From: Atriophallophorus winterbourni
Taxonomy: Eukaryota > Platyhelminthes > Trematoda > Plagiorchiida > Microphallidae
Reading direction: 5' to 3'
NCBI GenBank assembly: GCA_013407085.1
Contig: JACCGJ010015250.1
Coordinates: forward strand, 62,001-126,000
DNA: 64,000 nt
The notes below the pieces were generated by a model. It ran no database searches, was not told the origin of the DNA, and saw only the letters and a list, made by a program, of their open reading frames with translations. Position 1 is the stretch's first letter, and the number at the start of each line of letters is the position of its first letter. Shown here in pieces: positions 44,225-55,470 of this stretch. The position numbers were made by a program, and so were the translations under genes.

Positions 44225-45480
44225 CCACTCGATTACTAACTACCGACCAACAAACCATACAGCCTTTTTATCAAGATTATTTAAAAAAATTGTAAAGAAA
44301 GCTATACTAGAATACCTGACACCCAGTTTCTTTTCTAAGGCACAGCACGAATTCCTTAACAAAAGATCCTGCATTACTTGCCAGCTAGAATACTAAGACC
44401 GCATCAAAAGTTCAATTGAAGTTGGCTTTTCAGTTATCGTTGTCTTCCTTGATATAACTAAAGCTTCCGACACAGTACCGCATAACCTATTACAATCTAA
44501 GCTAAGTTCATTTGGTATAGATGGGAATCTTCATTCTTGGTTCAATTCTTTTCTTACAGATCACACATACTGTGTTGAGGTTAATAGTCACAGATCGCGC
44601 ACCTTGCCGATTCCAAGTGGCGTGATACAAGGCAGTGTTTTATGTCCATTACTTTTTCTCCTATACATAAATGTTGTACATACAGTCGTCTCTCATAGTA
44701 AACTATTTTTGTTCGCAGATGACATGAAAGTAGTAATTTCCTTCCCATCTTCTGAAACACAAACCTACGTTGCCAGATTAAACAAAGCTTTGGATGCATT
44801 TTTCAAATGGGGTAAAATTAATGATCTCTCATTCTCTGTAGAAAAATCTAAGTTCATGCCTTTAAGATGTACAATTCCTGATAACTCAATCCTTCTTAAT
44901 AGTAATCCTATTCAAATTATCGATTGCACACGTGATCTTGGGTTCAAATATTCAGCATCGCTTACATTCAACGAGCATATACATCACGTGATCTCAAAGG
45001 CAAAGCAGAGTGTTAATATGATTCATAAGTTCTTTACTCTTCCACACTGTAATCTAGAACTTTATAAACTTTTAACCATACCCCTCTTTGATTACTGTTA
45101 AATAATATATAGCAGTATAAATAAAACCGATACCATCCTTTTGGAAAACGTACACCGTACTTTTACCAAATCAATCACCGGATATAGCTCGAATCAATCA
45201 TATAGAGATAGATGTAAGCAGCTGAAGCTAGAACCACTATGGTTCCGTAGAATTAGACACAACCTAATACTGTTCTTTAGAATAATATCTTCTGATAATA
45301 TGGATATAAATTCGTCTATTCGCTTTCCACAGGGTTCTAGATATAATTTAATAAATCAAGATAACCTAATGGAATTACCTAGATTCTGTACGAAAGTAAG
45401 AAGTAACTTCTACCTAAATAAATACGCTAAACTCCGGAATATTCATCCGAAGAACAAGACTTTGTACCTCAGTATGTGAT
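44225..45480 (+). pseudogene. CR1/Jockey-group RT, family E, plus strand
   Basis: Starts with TNYRPTNHTAFLSRLFKKIV in shifted frames near 44238, then IPSGVIQGSVLCPLLFLLYI and LFLFADDMKVVISF (44604-45101), and a C-terminal part (45141-45479). A TAA at 45099-45101 interrupts the tail. The catalytic FADD is intact. The 5' half is missing. A (TAA)n run at 45896-45910 may be its tail. Confidence 0.8.
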
Positions 45481-47359
45481 TTTAAATCACATCTGAATTT
45501 ATTTCTCACAGTTGAAAAAGTAATGAAACTTCTCAACCTAGATGTCTCATTAGATGAACTATACAATCATGGCATTGCTGGATATTAACAGTGATATCAG
45601 TTTTCAACTTTCATAGTAAACAGTTACTCCGTCCCTTGGTATTTATTTTCCAGATTACCTTTTCACATTCATGTGAAGAATTCCGGCTCAAAAACGAGGC
45701 AAATCTGCGACACCGAATCATCTAGGAATACCCACAAAAAGACATTTTCCATTCAAAACATATATTCGACAATAACAATGTGTTCCAACTGAACACTTTT
45801 GAAGATTCTGACTCTTCGAGATTCCTCACATCTTCGATGTTACGGTCCATCGTTCTTTAATATTCTTTTCATTTTTCCCCTCACCCGATTTTCTTTTAAT
45901 AATAATAATAATGTATATTCTTGGATACACCAAGTCATGCCATGCATGATCATTTGTTCTCATGAATAAGTACATCAAATATAACGGTATTTATACAAAT
46001 GTTAAGGTCAAACATAAATACATTTTTTTGTTAACAACCGTAAAAAAAATAGTCGGATAACATTTGTACAGAAGGTAGCTTGTTTAAAACATAAAGTTGA
46101 TAGAATATCGAAAAAAATAAATGATAAAGGTTCATGGTTTTAACGAATACAACAGTAATTGTTTGAAATGGGTTGATTACAGTTTGGGTAGGTCTGGACC
46201 GCAATGTTTATTCATGTATGATGTTCCAAATGCAACTTCAAATGCGGATAATTGTATACGGAATTCACTTCATCGGGTCACGAGGATATTTGTTGCATCG
46301 CCCTTTCAAGAATTGTGAGAGTGTATTTTGTTGAATTTCAACAATTCTGAAAAGTAAATTCTCAAGAAAAAAGTTATATGTCACTTTAAAATTTTTATTG
46401 CTAAAAAATATTAAAAGCCTTTAATGCCGTATAAATATAAATTATCTATAGTTGTATTAATTAGAAATAGCTTACCTAATTTTTCCGAAGACAAAAAAGA
46501 GTTGAGTTGCTTTTTGAATTCAGTTTGTGAAGTTCTCAATCTTATATTATTGGGAAGTAAGTTCCATAAACGAGAATATTTATAAATAAAGAAATCTTTT
46601 CGTATACGATTGTGGATTTTCGGTATACATATTTTATTGTGTCAAAGATTACATTTTTCAGAGTTTTTGAAATCTAATAGTAAATCGATGTCGATCATAT
46701 CTTTTCAATATTCTATAAAAGAGTATAAGATTTTGTTTTATTCTTCGAATCCATAATGGTTCCAATCCTAGGATCTCAGATCTTTCCTTATATGAATGCT
46801 TATCCGAACTGGTGGTGATGGATCGTGTGAAAGAACGTTGGATGCCTCCTAAAGCATAGCTATCAGACCGAGTAATGTTACTAGATATAATGTTGCAGTA
46901 ATCTAATAAAGTTAGTGTATGTAACTTGTAAAGTTCCAGCTTGCACTGGGACAGAAAGATGAACCTATGAAGTAAACCTATATTCTTTTTTGTTTTAGAA
47001 ATTAAGTAGCAAATTTGTTTATGAAATGTAAGCGATCCAGACTATCGATAACCTAAATCACGTACACATTGTGCTGGTTGTAGTGGTGTATTATTTAGAA
47101 CGATCGAATCTTTTAGTATGATACAGTTGAAATTTATGAAAGTAGATTTATTGGTGGAGAACTCAAGACCGTTTCGAGTACTCCATTGAAGTAGAGCATC
47201 CAGGTCTTGGTTCAATTTTGATATGAAATCGTTAGTCTGGTTAGATGGAAAGGCTATGGCGACTTTTATATCATCTGCAATAGAAAAGATCTTACCGTGT
47301 GTTATGACAGATAGTATATCTTTGATAAATATTAAAAAGAGTAGTGGACCTAGAACGCT

Positions 47360-48694
47360 TCATTGTATGACTCCGCTCGGAATTGGCAAAGTTCTAGAAC
47401 GGTAGCCATTTATATCTACCGAAAAGGTGCGACCAGTGAGAAAAGATTTGAACCACGAAAGTGGGTTTCCAGTAATACCTACAGCAGATAATTTTGCGAA
47501 AAGTAGATTATGCGAGACCCTGTCGAAGGCTTTCATAATATCAATGAATATAACTATGACTCCAAGGTTTAAATCTAGTGATTGTGTCACGTAAATCAAA
47601 TTTTCTATTTGACAAGTGACGCAAGATTTTCTGTTGAGAAATCCATGCTGGTTTGATATGAAATAGTTTGGTGTCAAGTATGCTAGGGTGGCCTGTCTGA
47701 CAAGCTTCTTAAATATTCTAGCTATAAGTGTTGTGTGATTAATGGGTCGATAATTGGTAACTGTATGTAGTGATCCGGACTCATGTCGCGGAATGACAAC
47801 GGAATGTTTCCGTTCTAAGGGGAAAGTTCCTGATTTGATAGACGTAATAAAGAGATTGAGTAGTAATGAGAAGAAGTCTTCAGATCCAATTTTGCATATT
47901 GCTGGTACGAAACCTGTTTCATCAGGTTTGTAGGAGATTGTAACTTGATTACAAACTTTACGTATGCCAGAGGTATTAATTGTAATTTTGTCTAACGTAT
48001 TGCATGTGGGGTGTATGATTACCTCTGAATAAGAGTTGTTATTATATGAAGCATTGAAAAATAATAAAATATTCTTCGCAAATAGCAAAAGGCTCAGTTA
48101 CTACTGTGCAATAATTACCATGTTGACCCTGTTTAATGATGTAGTTTATCTTATCTGAATTTTCCGATGCCCTAGCGTTCATTAGTTTAGATAATGCTTT
48201 CTGTTTTTTACTAGATTTGAGGGCTGTAGACTCGTCAGAAATCAGTTTATGGTTCAGAATTTGCACTAGTTTGTCAGATAGTTCATACGCGCGCAAAAGG
48301 GAATATATGTCATGCTTAATACGAGCATATGATGTCAAATAAGCAATGCTATTTTCTAACTTATGAGCTTTACTCAGTTTGGGGTGTCTAGCATGCTGGT
48401 AGTAGATTTCTGTGGTAACTCAGCAAGTTTATTATGAAAGATTTTTGAGGTTACATTGAAATTGTCAGAAAGGAAAAATTCAGTCCAATCTTCCTTTCTA
48501 ATGAGGTTTTCAAAAATTTCCCAATCTATGTGAGTAATTATATGTGCCTTTTTAATACTAGTAATTATGCTATTGCAACTCAATTCAAAAGATATAATGT
48601 TATGATCTCCATTAAAGAATGACGGAAATACGTTCAGGATTGAAGGTGTGATATTAATAATAATAATAATAATGTATATTCTTGGATACACCAA
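47360..48694 (-). pseudogene. RT and endonuclease end of the minus-strand family E element
   Basis: Frames 48694-48374 (SFFNGDHNIISFEL, end of endonuclease), 48338-48042 (linker) and 48088-47360 (RT palm) overlap in different registers. A stop at 47360 interrupts the PQGS-type motif VIQGS. Non-functional. Confidence 0.8.
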
Positions 48695-48845
48695 GTCATG
48701 TCATACATGATCATTTGTTTTCATGAATTAGTACACCAAATAAAACGGTAATTATACAAATGTTAAGGTCAAACATAAATAAAAAAATTTTTTTGGTAAC
48801 AACTGTAAAAAAATAGTTCGATAACATTTGTACAGAAGGTAACTC
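48655..48845 (-). mobile_element. Short 3'-end insertion inside the family E endonuclease
   Basis: Repeats 45896-46080: same (ATT)n tail, same CTTGGTGTATCCAAGAATAT segment and same 3' UTR up to TTACCTTCTGTACAAATG. It interrupts the endonuclease between the N-terminal ITESWTKKEQPDCELLIP block and the C-terminal block, in the same orientation. It looks like a severely 5'-truncated copy of the same family. Confidence 0.75.
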
Positions 48846-48859
48846 TTTTTTAAAAATGT

Positions 48860-49560
48860 GATAGTTTGGAATCAGAAGTTCACAGTCTGGTTGTTCCTTT
48901 TTTGTCCAAGATTCAGTTATAAGAATAATATCAGCGGGATTAGAGAGAAGATATGAACTTAAAGCTAATATCTTGTTAGTTATGAATCGAGCATTGATAA
49001 AAATGAATCTAAGAGATGAGGGTCTATGATCAGAAAAAGGCTTATTATGTATTTGATTATTATGTGGAGTATGTTGGTTTAGGTTAAAAGTCTTCGTGGA
49101 GGGATTTGTAAATTTCTCATACTTGAATAAGGAAACATAGTAGAGTGAGTGTTGAACGAGTTAAAATATGAAAAATTGGTGTCGGGGGACCAGCTAATAT
49201 GGTTAAAAAGTGCTCTGGTGGGTTGTAATAATTTGAAAATGGGCTCGGGTATTGCGGACTTATTCGATGGAATTGCCATGCCAAGTTCCGATCTAATTAA
49301 TAAGGCATTATACGACGAATAAAGTTCCGAGTATTTCTATTGTCAAAAGTTGAAGAATTCCTGAAAGGAGGTGGTCCAGGCAATAACGCACTAGTTTGTC
49401 GAAACTTCGGTAAAATGGTGAGGGGATGTGATAATTTTAGTTGGAATTTTAGGTGAAATAATAGGTTGTGTTACATTATTCACAGAAGAAGGTGAAGTTG
49501 GAGGCGCATTCAACTCTCGCGGCACCTCATCCAATTCCATCGTTTCTTTTTCCATTGTTG
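48860..49560 (-). pseudogene. Family E ORF1 and endonuclease N-terminus
   Basis: The minus strand shows FINARFITNKILALSSYLLS then NPADIILITESWTKKEQPDC, the endonuclease start. Upstream lie ORF1-like pieces with a likely start MEKETMELDEVPRELNAP at about 49553. Frames are broken. Confidence 0.6.
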
Positions 49561-50191
49561 GATCTTAAGTCTCTTTGACAAATTTCAGTAACAATTGATT
49601 AAACGAACTTATTAGTTCGTTGAAGTATATCCTTGTCGATATTTGAATTATCATCCAAGAGGATAGTCAATGGTTGTAATGTCTTGTAAACCTGTGTAAC
49701 AAAAGAGTTGTTTTTTTCGAATTTCATTTAATTCGGATTCTAACTTCCGTAATTTATTCAAAATAACGGAAGAGTTCTGATCTAAGTATACGGAGGATTT
49801 GTTGGTCTTGTGGATTTTACGAAAATAATTCGTTTCGAGATAAGTGTTTTAGTATTTCAAATATTTCAAATATTTCAAATAGTATAAATATAATAATAAT
49901 CAAAAGAATGAGAGATATAAAATAAACGTTTTTTTGTAATTATAAAATATTTGGCAATCACGTACCGTTTTTAAACCAAGCGCGACATTAACAGCTCATA
50001 TATTGAATTTCTGTTAAACCGATTGATTATCATTAACCCTAACCATTTTAACGAACGAAAAATTCCTAGCACATATGACCTTGAAAGTGTTATTAATTGT
50101 TGTCCATTTTTATGCTTCATGTATACAAACAACTTTGATAATTATCGATCATGCTTAGCATGCCTTGAAATTCCAAGAATGAAATATTTAT
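49561..50191. other. AT-rich stretch without recognised gene
   Basis: Possibly the leader of the family E element. A short ATTTCAAAT triplet repeat is at about 49853-49880. No coding signal. Confidence 0.35.
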
Positions 50192-50709
50192 TTATTTATT
50201 ACTTTTCATATCAGAGATGAGCGTATCTCTACTGTGTGTTCCCAGGATCCTAACATCATCAGCAAACAAGAAGCAGCGTGAACTCAAGCATGCTGCCAGG
50301 TCGTTTACAAAAATAAGAAAAAGTAATGGACCAAGCAACGAGCCTGTAGGAACTCCATTGAGAATCAGTGATTCCTCCGAGCACACCCCTGTAATTCTGA
50401 CAAAGTTAGTGCGATTAGTTATGAAGCTGTCTAAACATCGATGTAGGTCATCTGTGACGCCACACATACTTAGTTTGTGCAGAAGGTACCTATGGTTCAC
50501 TGAGACGAATGCCTTTTGAAAATCGAGATAGCAGACTTCGACTACACTCCCTTCATCGAGGCGTAATGTCACTTCGTCAAGAAAACTTATGAGATTGGTT
50601 AGGCAGGATCTTCCTTTCCAGCTAGTAAGGGAGTGGCTACCGAATGTTTACACACCTGGTGCCGAATGATTTATTCCAAGCACTTGCGAAGAATGCTTGT
50701 CAGGCTTAC
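50192..50709 (-). pseudogene. Host non-LTR element, RT palm part (3' half)
   Basis: VEVCYLDFQKAFVSVNHRYL, LNGVPTGSLLGPLLFLIFVN and CFLFADDVRILG mark RT motifs of a CR1-group element. Motif A reads AFVSVNH where AFDSVNH is usual, and PQGS reads PTGS. The frame ends soon after FADD, so the C-terminus is missing. Its upstream part continues beyond the LTR insertions at 63041. Confidence 0.85.
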
Positions 50710-50934
50710 TGTTAAGTCTGTGCTGCACTGTTGTTGGCCCAGCCCATATGGTCAGAGAGAACGCAACCGTCACTCAACTCGTCTATTTACCGAATGCAAA
50801 GAGTATCACAATTGAGCAAATGTGTTAATATCACAGTGAATAAAAATCACAATTGGAACTAATTATCGATCTTGATTGGTCGATTAATCGATAGCTCGTT
50901 CACTGTCTACACGACAGGGGGTGCCCTCCTAACA
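50710..50934 (-). repeat. Gag-only element, 3' LTR
   Basis: 225 bp, reading TGTTAGGAGGGCACC at its minus-strand start. Differs from its partner at a handful of positions. Confidence 0.92.
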
Positions 50935-51832
50935 CCTCCCTCTTCAAGCTTGGTTGTCGTGTGGTTACTGAAACACGTCTTCGATCGGCCCACCTTCTTG
51001 GTTTGCATTCCGCGGAATTAATTTGAGGTGGCTCTTCTTCCGCTGAATTTTCATTTTCTTGGGTCATGAAGGTGGCGAAGACAGGATGCGGATCATTGAA
51101 CACTGATCTCTTCAAATAATTTGTGCGGCAGTAGTTTTCGTTATGCCCCTTTCTGTTGTAGTTCTGGCATCGGTGCTTCTTGAATGGGCAATAACGCGCA
51201 AAATGCCATCCGTCACATTGGCAAAACTGGGATGGAAGTTTGGTGTCTTGATCGTTACGGTGATCATTCTGCCGGCTGCTTTGCTGCTTGACTGATAACG
51301 TCACCGGCTCATTCTGGCAGGGGTTTTGTTCGACTGGCGCAGTGTCACGCGACAAATTTAGTAGCTTCTGGCATTCGGTTGTTATGGACGTCATGTTGAT
51401 TTTCGGATTTAGATCGAGTAGTGACGGTAGTCTTGTGCGAATCTCTTGATCCTTCTCTGATTGCAGACCACATGCTTTTCCTGCATAAGTTACAAATTCA
51501 TCGCAATCCTACTTGATCAATTTCATGCAGTTATATCGTCTGTTAAATAAGGAAGACTGTTCGCCGAATATTTCTCTGAAAATTGATTGAAAAATATATT
51601 TGAATCTCTTGAACCGAGATTCGAAGGTGAGACCGCTTTCCATGTCGTAATTGAATTTGGGGATGTTGATGATGATTGCGTCCACCAATGGTTTTTGTGC
51701 GTCAGTCTTCTTGTCTTGATAAATAACACTCAGTTTTTTCAAAAGTGACTGCATCAAACGGGCTTGAGCTTCTTCGAATTGGCGTTGCATTTGCTGAAGT
51801 ATTGATTTTACTTCTTCTGATGTGATTGCCAT
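50900..51832 (-). pseudogene. Gypsy-type Gag, one in-frame stop and internal deletion
   Basis: One reading frame runs from the ATG at 51832 to a stop at 50900 inside the 3' LTR, interrupted once by TAG near 51510 after NCMKLIK. The capsid-like part (FNYDMESGLTFESRFKRFKY) and the EIRTRLPSLLDLNPKINMTS block are typical of Gypsy Gag. A segment between FVTYAGK and CGLQSEKD seems shortened. Two CCHC-like knuckles follow (CQCDGWHFARYC and CQNYNRKGHNENYC), the second with one Cys replaced by Tyr. Role: particle formation; here probably inactive. Confidence 0.85.
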
Positions 51833-51868
51833 TTCGAATTGTTGGGTTCTTTGCTCCCCGTCGCCAGT

Positions 51869-52093
51869 TGTTAAGTTTGTGCTGCACTGTTGTTGGCTCA
51901 GCCCATGTCGTCAGAGAGAACGCAACCGTCACTCAACTCGTCTATTTACCGAATGCAAAGAGTATCACAATTGAGCAAATGTGTCAATATCACAGTGAAT
52001 AAAAATCACAATTGGAACTCACTATCGATCTTGATTGGTCGATTAATCGATAGTTCGTTCACTGTCTACACGACAGGGGGTGCCCTCCTAACA
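51869..52093 (-). repeat. Gag-only element, 5' LTR
   Basis: 225 bp, same ends as the partner at 50710-50934. Confidence 0.92.
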
Positions 52094-52107
52094 CTTACCG
52101 GCCTATA

Positions 52108-52415
52108 TGTGGTGTGGTTCAGCAAATCCTACCAACCACGATGCAAGCTGAGCTGGTTCGCTGACCTCTCCTCCAACAGGATGTCAAGTTTCGATTGCCG
52201 ATAACGCCATATTGATTTATCGATTTCCTGTTATCGTTATCACTCGCATTCCACCGATTTTCTGTTCGATAACTCAGTGAACAATATTCATCTGTTGAAT
52301 AAGATTTTGGTACATAATCAACTCACCTGTTAGACACATTACATTCTGTTTGCCCTGCCGTGATTTCTCAATTCGATTTCTGTTGGGATTCGCATTTCAA
52401 TTCAATTCCATTACA
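52108..52415 (+). repeat. Gypsy 5' LTR
   Basis: 308 bp, TGTGGTGTGGTTC start and TTCCATTACA end. Confidence 0.93.
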
Positions 52416-52434
52416 ATTTGTCGTCGCGATCAGG

Positions 52435-53058
52435 ATGGATCAACCGACTCTTGAACCATTAAATCTTCATTCTGATCCTGGAGAAATTGAAGAGTGGGTG
52501 GAACGATTCGAGCTGTGGAGCAACATTCGGAAGGACGTCAAGCAGGAGAATAAGTCATCATTTTTCTTGACCTACGGGGAACGTGAATTATATTCGTTAC
52601 TTAAGAACCTATCCTATCTAAAGGCTCCTGCATCACTGCCGTTACAAGATTTGAAGACACTCCCACTGAAGCATGTCATGCCGGTGAATTTCAAAGCTAC
52701 CGAACGGGCAAATTTCAACACACTGGTCCGAAATCCTAATACAAGCTGCCGTGAGTTCATCCTTATTCTACTGAAACAGGCTGCTAAATGTGAATTCGGT
52801 GATCTATCAGAAGATAATTTGAGGGATCGTCTCATTGCTGGTATTAACAATGTTGACCTACAAAGAAAAATGCTGATGAAACCTGACCTGACCTACGCCG
52901 AGGCCCGTGAAATCTGCGAGCAGCGAGATGACGTGACTGCTGCGACAACCGAACAAGGTCTGTGTTCTTTTAGAAAAGTTAACTCAGATCCAATCAGCCA
53001 AGACACCGGCACCACACCAACGAGACAAGTGAAAACCAAGCCCGAGACAAGACCGTAA
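52435..53058 (+). CDS. Gypsy Gag
   Basis: Starts at the ATG 20 bp after the LTR (MDQPTLEPLNLHSDPGEIEE). About 207 codons with the capsid block RELYSLLKNLSYLKAP and NFKATERANFNTLVR, then DNLRDRLIAGINNVDLQRKM. The frame ends at TAA just before the zinc knuckle, which lies in the next frame, so a frame change links it to Pol. The longer frame from 52360 begins inside the LTR and is less likely. Confidence 0.85.
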   Translation: MDQPTLEPLNLHSDPGEIEEWVERFELWSNIRKDVKQENKSSFFLTYGERELYSLLKNLSYLKAPASLPLQDLKTLPLKHVMPVNFKATERANFNTLVRNPNTSCREFILILLKQAAKCEFGDLSEDNLRDRLIAGINNVDLQRKMLMKPDLTYAEAREICEQRDDVTAATTEQGLCSFRKVNSDPISQDTGTTPTRQVKTKPETRP

Positions 53059-53075
53059 AGCCGATAAATAAGTGC

Positions 53076-54379
53076 ATGTCGTGTGGTGATCTTCACTTGC
53101 GGTCAACTTGTCGATTCCGAAATGCAGTGTGTCATGGATGCGGCAAGAGCGCACATATAAAGAAGGTTTGTCGGAGTAAACAATGCAACCTGACCCAACA
53201 GAATCCAGTGGTCAATCAGGAGAATGACGGTTCAACTTATGTTCTGCAACTGAAGAGTCCAGCACAACAATTCATCTACAAATCTGCGCAGTTCGACTCA
53301 AGTGAACCTGCTGTATTAATCGTCGATACCGGTAGCAGTGAATCAATCATTTCCGCCAAAATCTTGAACCGGGTGGCCCCAGAGGCGCATGAGCAACCGA
53401 CCAACGGTAAACTTCGTGGCGTCACCGGGCACAATTTGCCACTGACAGGCGAAACCACTTTATTTGTGAAACAAGACAAGGAGATTTCAATTCCAGTCCG
53501 ATTTTTGGTATCTAGGAGCAGTCCAGCAATCCTCGGTCTGGAATCTCTGCGAGCCCTCAAGCATCCTGTATCGCTGAATATTGTGCCCGTTGAGAATTCA
53601 GAACAAATTCAGTCCTCCTTACGAAAATTGGTCGTACAATGTTCAACGAACACTGGTGGCATGAAGGTAGAGCCAGCAACACTGGAAGTTGAAGGTGATC
53701 CGATATTCCTGAAACGTAGAATTTTGCCTTATGGTGTGAGAGACGGTATCTTCAATACCCTGAAGAAGTTAGAAAGCACTGGTATTATTTCTATAGTTGG
53801 TTCGTCAGCATGGGCAACACCTATTGTTGTAGCAGTAAAAAGCGACTACAGACTAACACTTAACCCGAGACTGAAGCGTTGTGCCGCGACAACAGAAGAG
53901 CCGGAAGACTTTATGATGGCAATTCACGGTAGTAAGATATTCTCAAAGATTGGCCTTGCGAATGCATATTTGCAAATACCACTCGAAGAGAAGTCAAAAC
54001 CACTGACGACAATCAATACTCCATGGGGTTTATTTCAATTCAATTTCCTCCCATTCGGATTGCATGTGTCCTCGAACATATTCTAATCTGCAATTGATAA
54101 GGTGATCCAAGGCCTACCAGGAGTCCGAGCCCACCAGGACGATCTTATTATCTACGGAAGAACGCATGGGGAACACGACCAAAGACTATTGGCACTGATG
54201 GAACGACTTGCAGCTAGAAACGTAGCAATCAAGCCGTCGAAATGCGTGTTCGAGTCAATGAACTATAATTTCTTGGCTACGTGATAGATTCCAAGGGATA
54301 CCAACCAGATCCTACTCGATACGATGCACTTGCTAATGTGCAATCACCAAGTGACCAATGCAAACTGCGATCAATCATG
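53076..54379 (+). pseudogene. Gypsy Pol, first part: zinc knuckle, protease, reverse transcriptase
   Basis: Zinc knuckle CHGCGKSAHIKKVC. Protease with LIVDTGSSESIISAKIL. RT with STGIISIVGSSAWATPIVVA, KIGLANAYLQIPL, FQFNFLPFGL and AHQDDLIIYG. Motif A normally reads KIDLADAY; here the catalytic Asp is Gly. Stops occur at 54084 and 54282. The frame is cut in LRSIMG by the BEL insertion at 54385 and resumes at 61000 (CLQYY). Confidence 0.9.
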
Positions 54380-54384
54380 GGTTG

Positions 54385-54900
54385 TGTAACGACCAATGTC
54401 GTTAGTTAACGCGTAGATCCTCCGTCCCTAGTTCGGCAATTCAGAACCACGATTTGGGTTTACTACGGTACTGTAATTAATGACAGTTACAATAATGGTA
54501 TACAAACCTCAATTATATCGGAACGCACCGGTACAATGGAGTCAAAACTCCAGCAATGATAGATTCTATGAAAATGACGACCTGACGCATAAAAACTAGA
54601 AATAGTAAATTTACCAATGCTGTCGTCCAAATTTCTGTATCAAACAACAAATGACACACAAATTGGTGTACAAATTGAAACAATAAAATGAGCCCAAATA
54701 CCACGTGCAAAAATATGTGGAATTTAATGGCAGCCAGGCAAAATCAATTAGTTCAACAAAACAAAAAATGTGTACAGGTGGATCGAACAGCATCAAAAAT
54801 GTATACACAAATAGGTAAAACCGTTAAGAATTGAGAAAAAATCAATTTGTTCAAATAGAAAAATAAGAAGGAATTTTACACAAATTTTTTGTCATTTACA
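54385..54900 (-). repeat. BEL 3' LTR
   Basis: 516 bp; on the plus strand it begins TGTAACGACC and ends GTCATTTACA. About 95-97 percent like its partner by eye. Confidence 0.95.
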
Positions 54901-55470
54901 CCGCCCGCCAAATTTCTTCTAGAGCTAACTTCTGAATGAATAAACTGATTGGTTCCACCTTCCTTACTACCCGACCCTGAAGAAAGTAGAATGGCAATGA
55001 CTCTATTTAGTGGCGAGTCACACACGCCACGTCGCATCACGATCATTGGACACATGTGGCTTTTTATAGGGAAACAGTTTGCCGGACTAAGACCCACCAC
55101 GTCCTCAGGTTCTGCCGTTCTCCCTTTAAGAAGTTTGAGCTAGCCCTATTTGCGCCGCTACGCCAGACTCCGAGCATTCCTATTCTTGTGCTCCTTCCAG
55201 CAGACAAATTTTCCGTATATCACGTGTTACCAAACCATTTTTTGAGCGAACAACAACAGTCCTGACCAGATCATCTTTGCTCACATGAACATCTACAACA
55301 ATACCAAGTGGCCAAGCACGCTTCGAAGTTTCAACACTGCTCAATAATACCACATCCCCAACACGAAATTTGCGTTTGCGATTGATCCATTTCTGTCTTG
55401 TCTGTAGTAGTGGTAGGTACTCAGATTTCCAGCGTTTCCAGAATACGTTTGCCAGGTGCAGCGATTGTTT
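54901..55470 (-). pseudogene. BEL integrase C-terminal tail and 3' region
   Basis: Decayed minus-strand sequence includes WKRWKSEYLPLLQTRQKWIN and the VGDVVLLSSVETSKRAWPLG block of the BEL integrase tail in broken frames, followed by the purine tract before the LTR. Confidence 0.65.

Larger units (their letters stand above)
45907..49560 (-). mobile_element. CR1/Jockey-group element, family E relative, minus strand
   Basis: The 3' end carries a ~170-bp 3' UTR and a terminal (ATT)n at 45896-45907. The RT core lies at 48088-47360 (NYRPINHTTLIARIFKKLVR, VIFIDIMKAFDRVSH, PIPSGVIQ), the SIADDIKVAIAF box in another frame near 47270. Decayed C-terminal sequence runs to about 46440. Endonuclease pieces lie at 48694-48374 and about 49010-48860. 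It is opposite in orientation to the 44.2-kb copy, and the two meet tail to tail. Confidence 0.8.
50710..52093 (-). mobile_element. Gag-only LTR retrotransposon (1384 bp), TSD CTTAC
   Basis: 225-bp LTRs at both ends, TG...CA bounded, with identical 5-bp flanks CTTAC (50705-50709 and 52094-52098). On the minus strand a PBS-like TGGCGACGGGGAGC lies 2-3 bp inside the 5' LTR, and a polypurine tract GAAGAGGGAGG precedes the 3' LTR. Only gag lies between, with no pol. A non-autonomous derivative of a Gypsy element. Confidence 0.93.
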
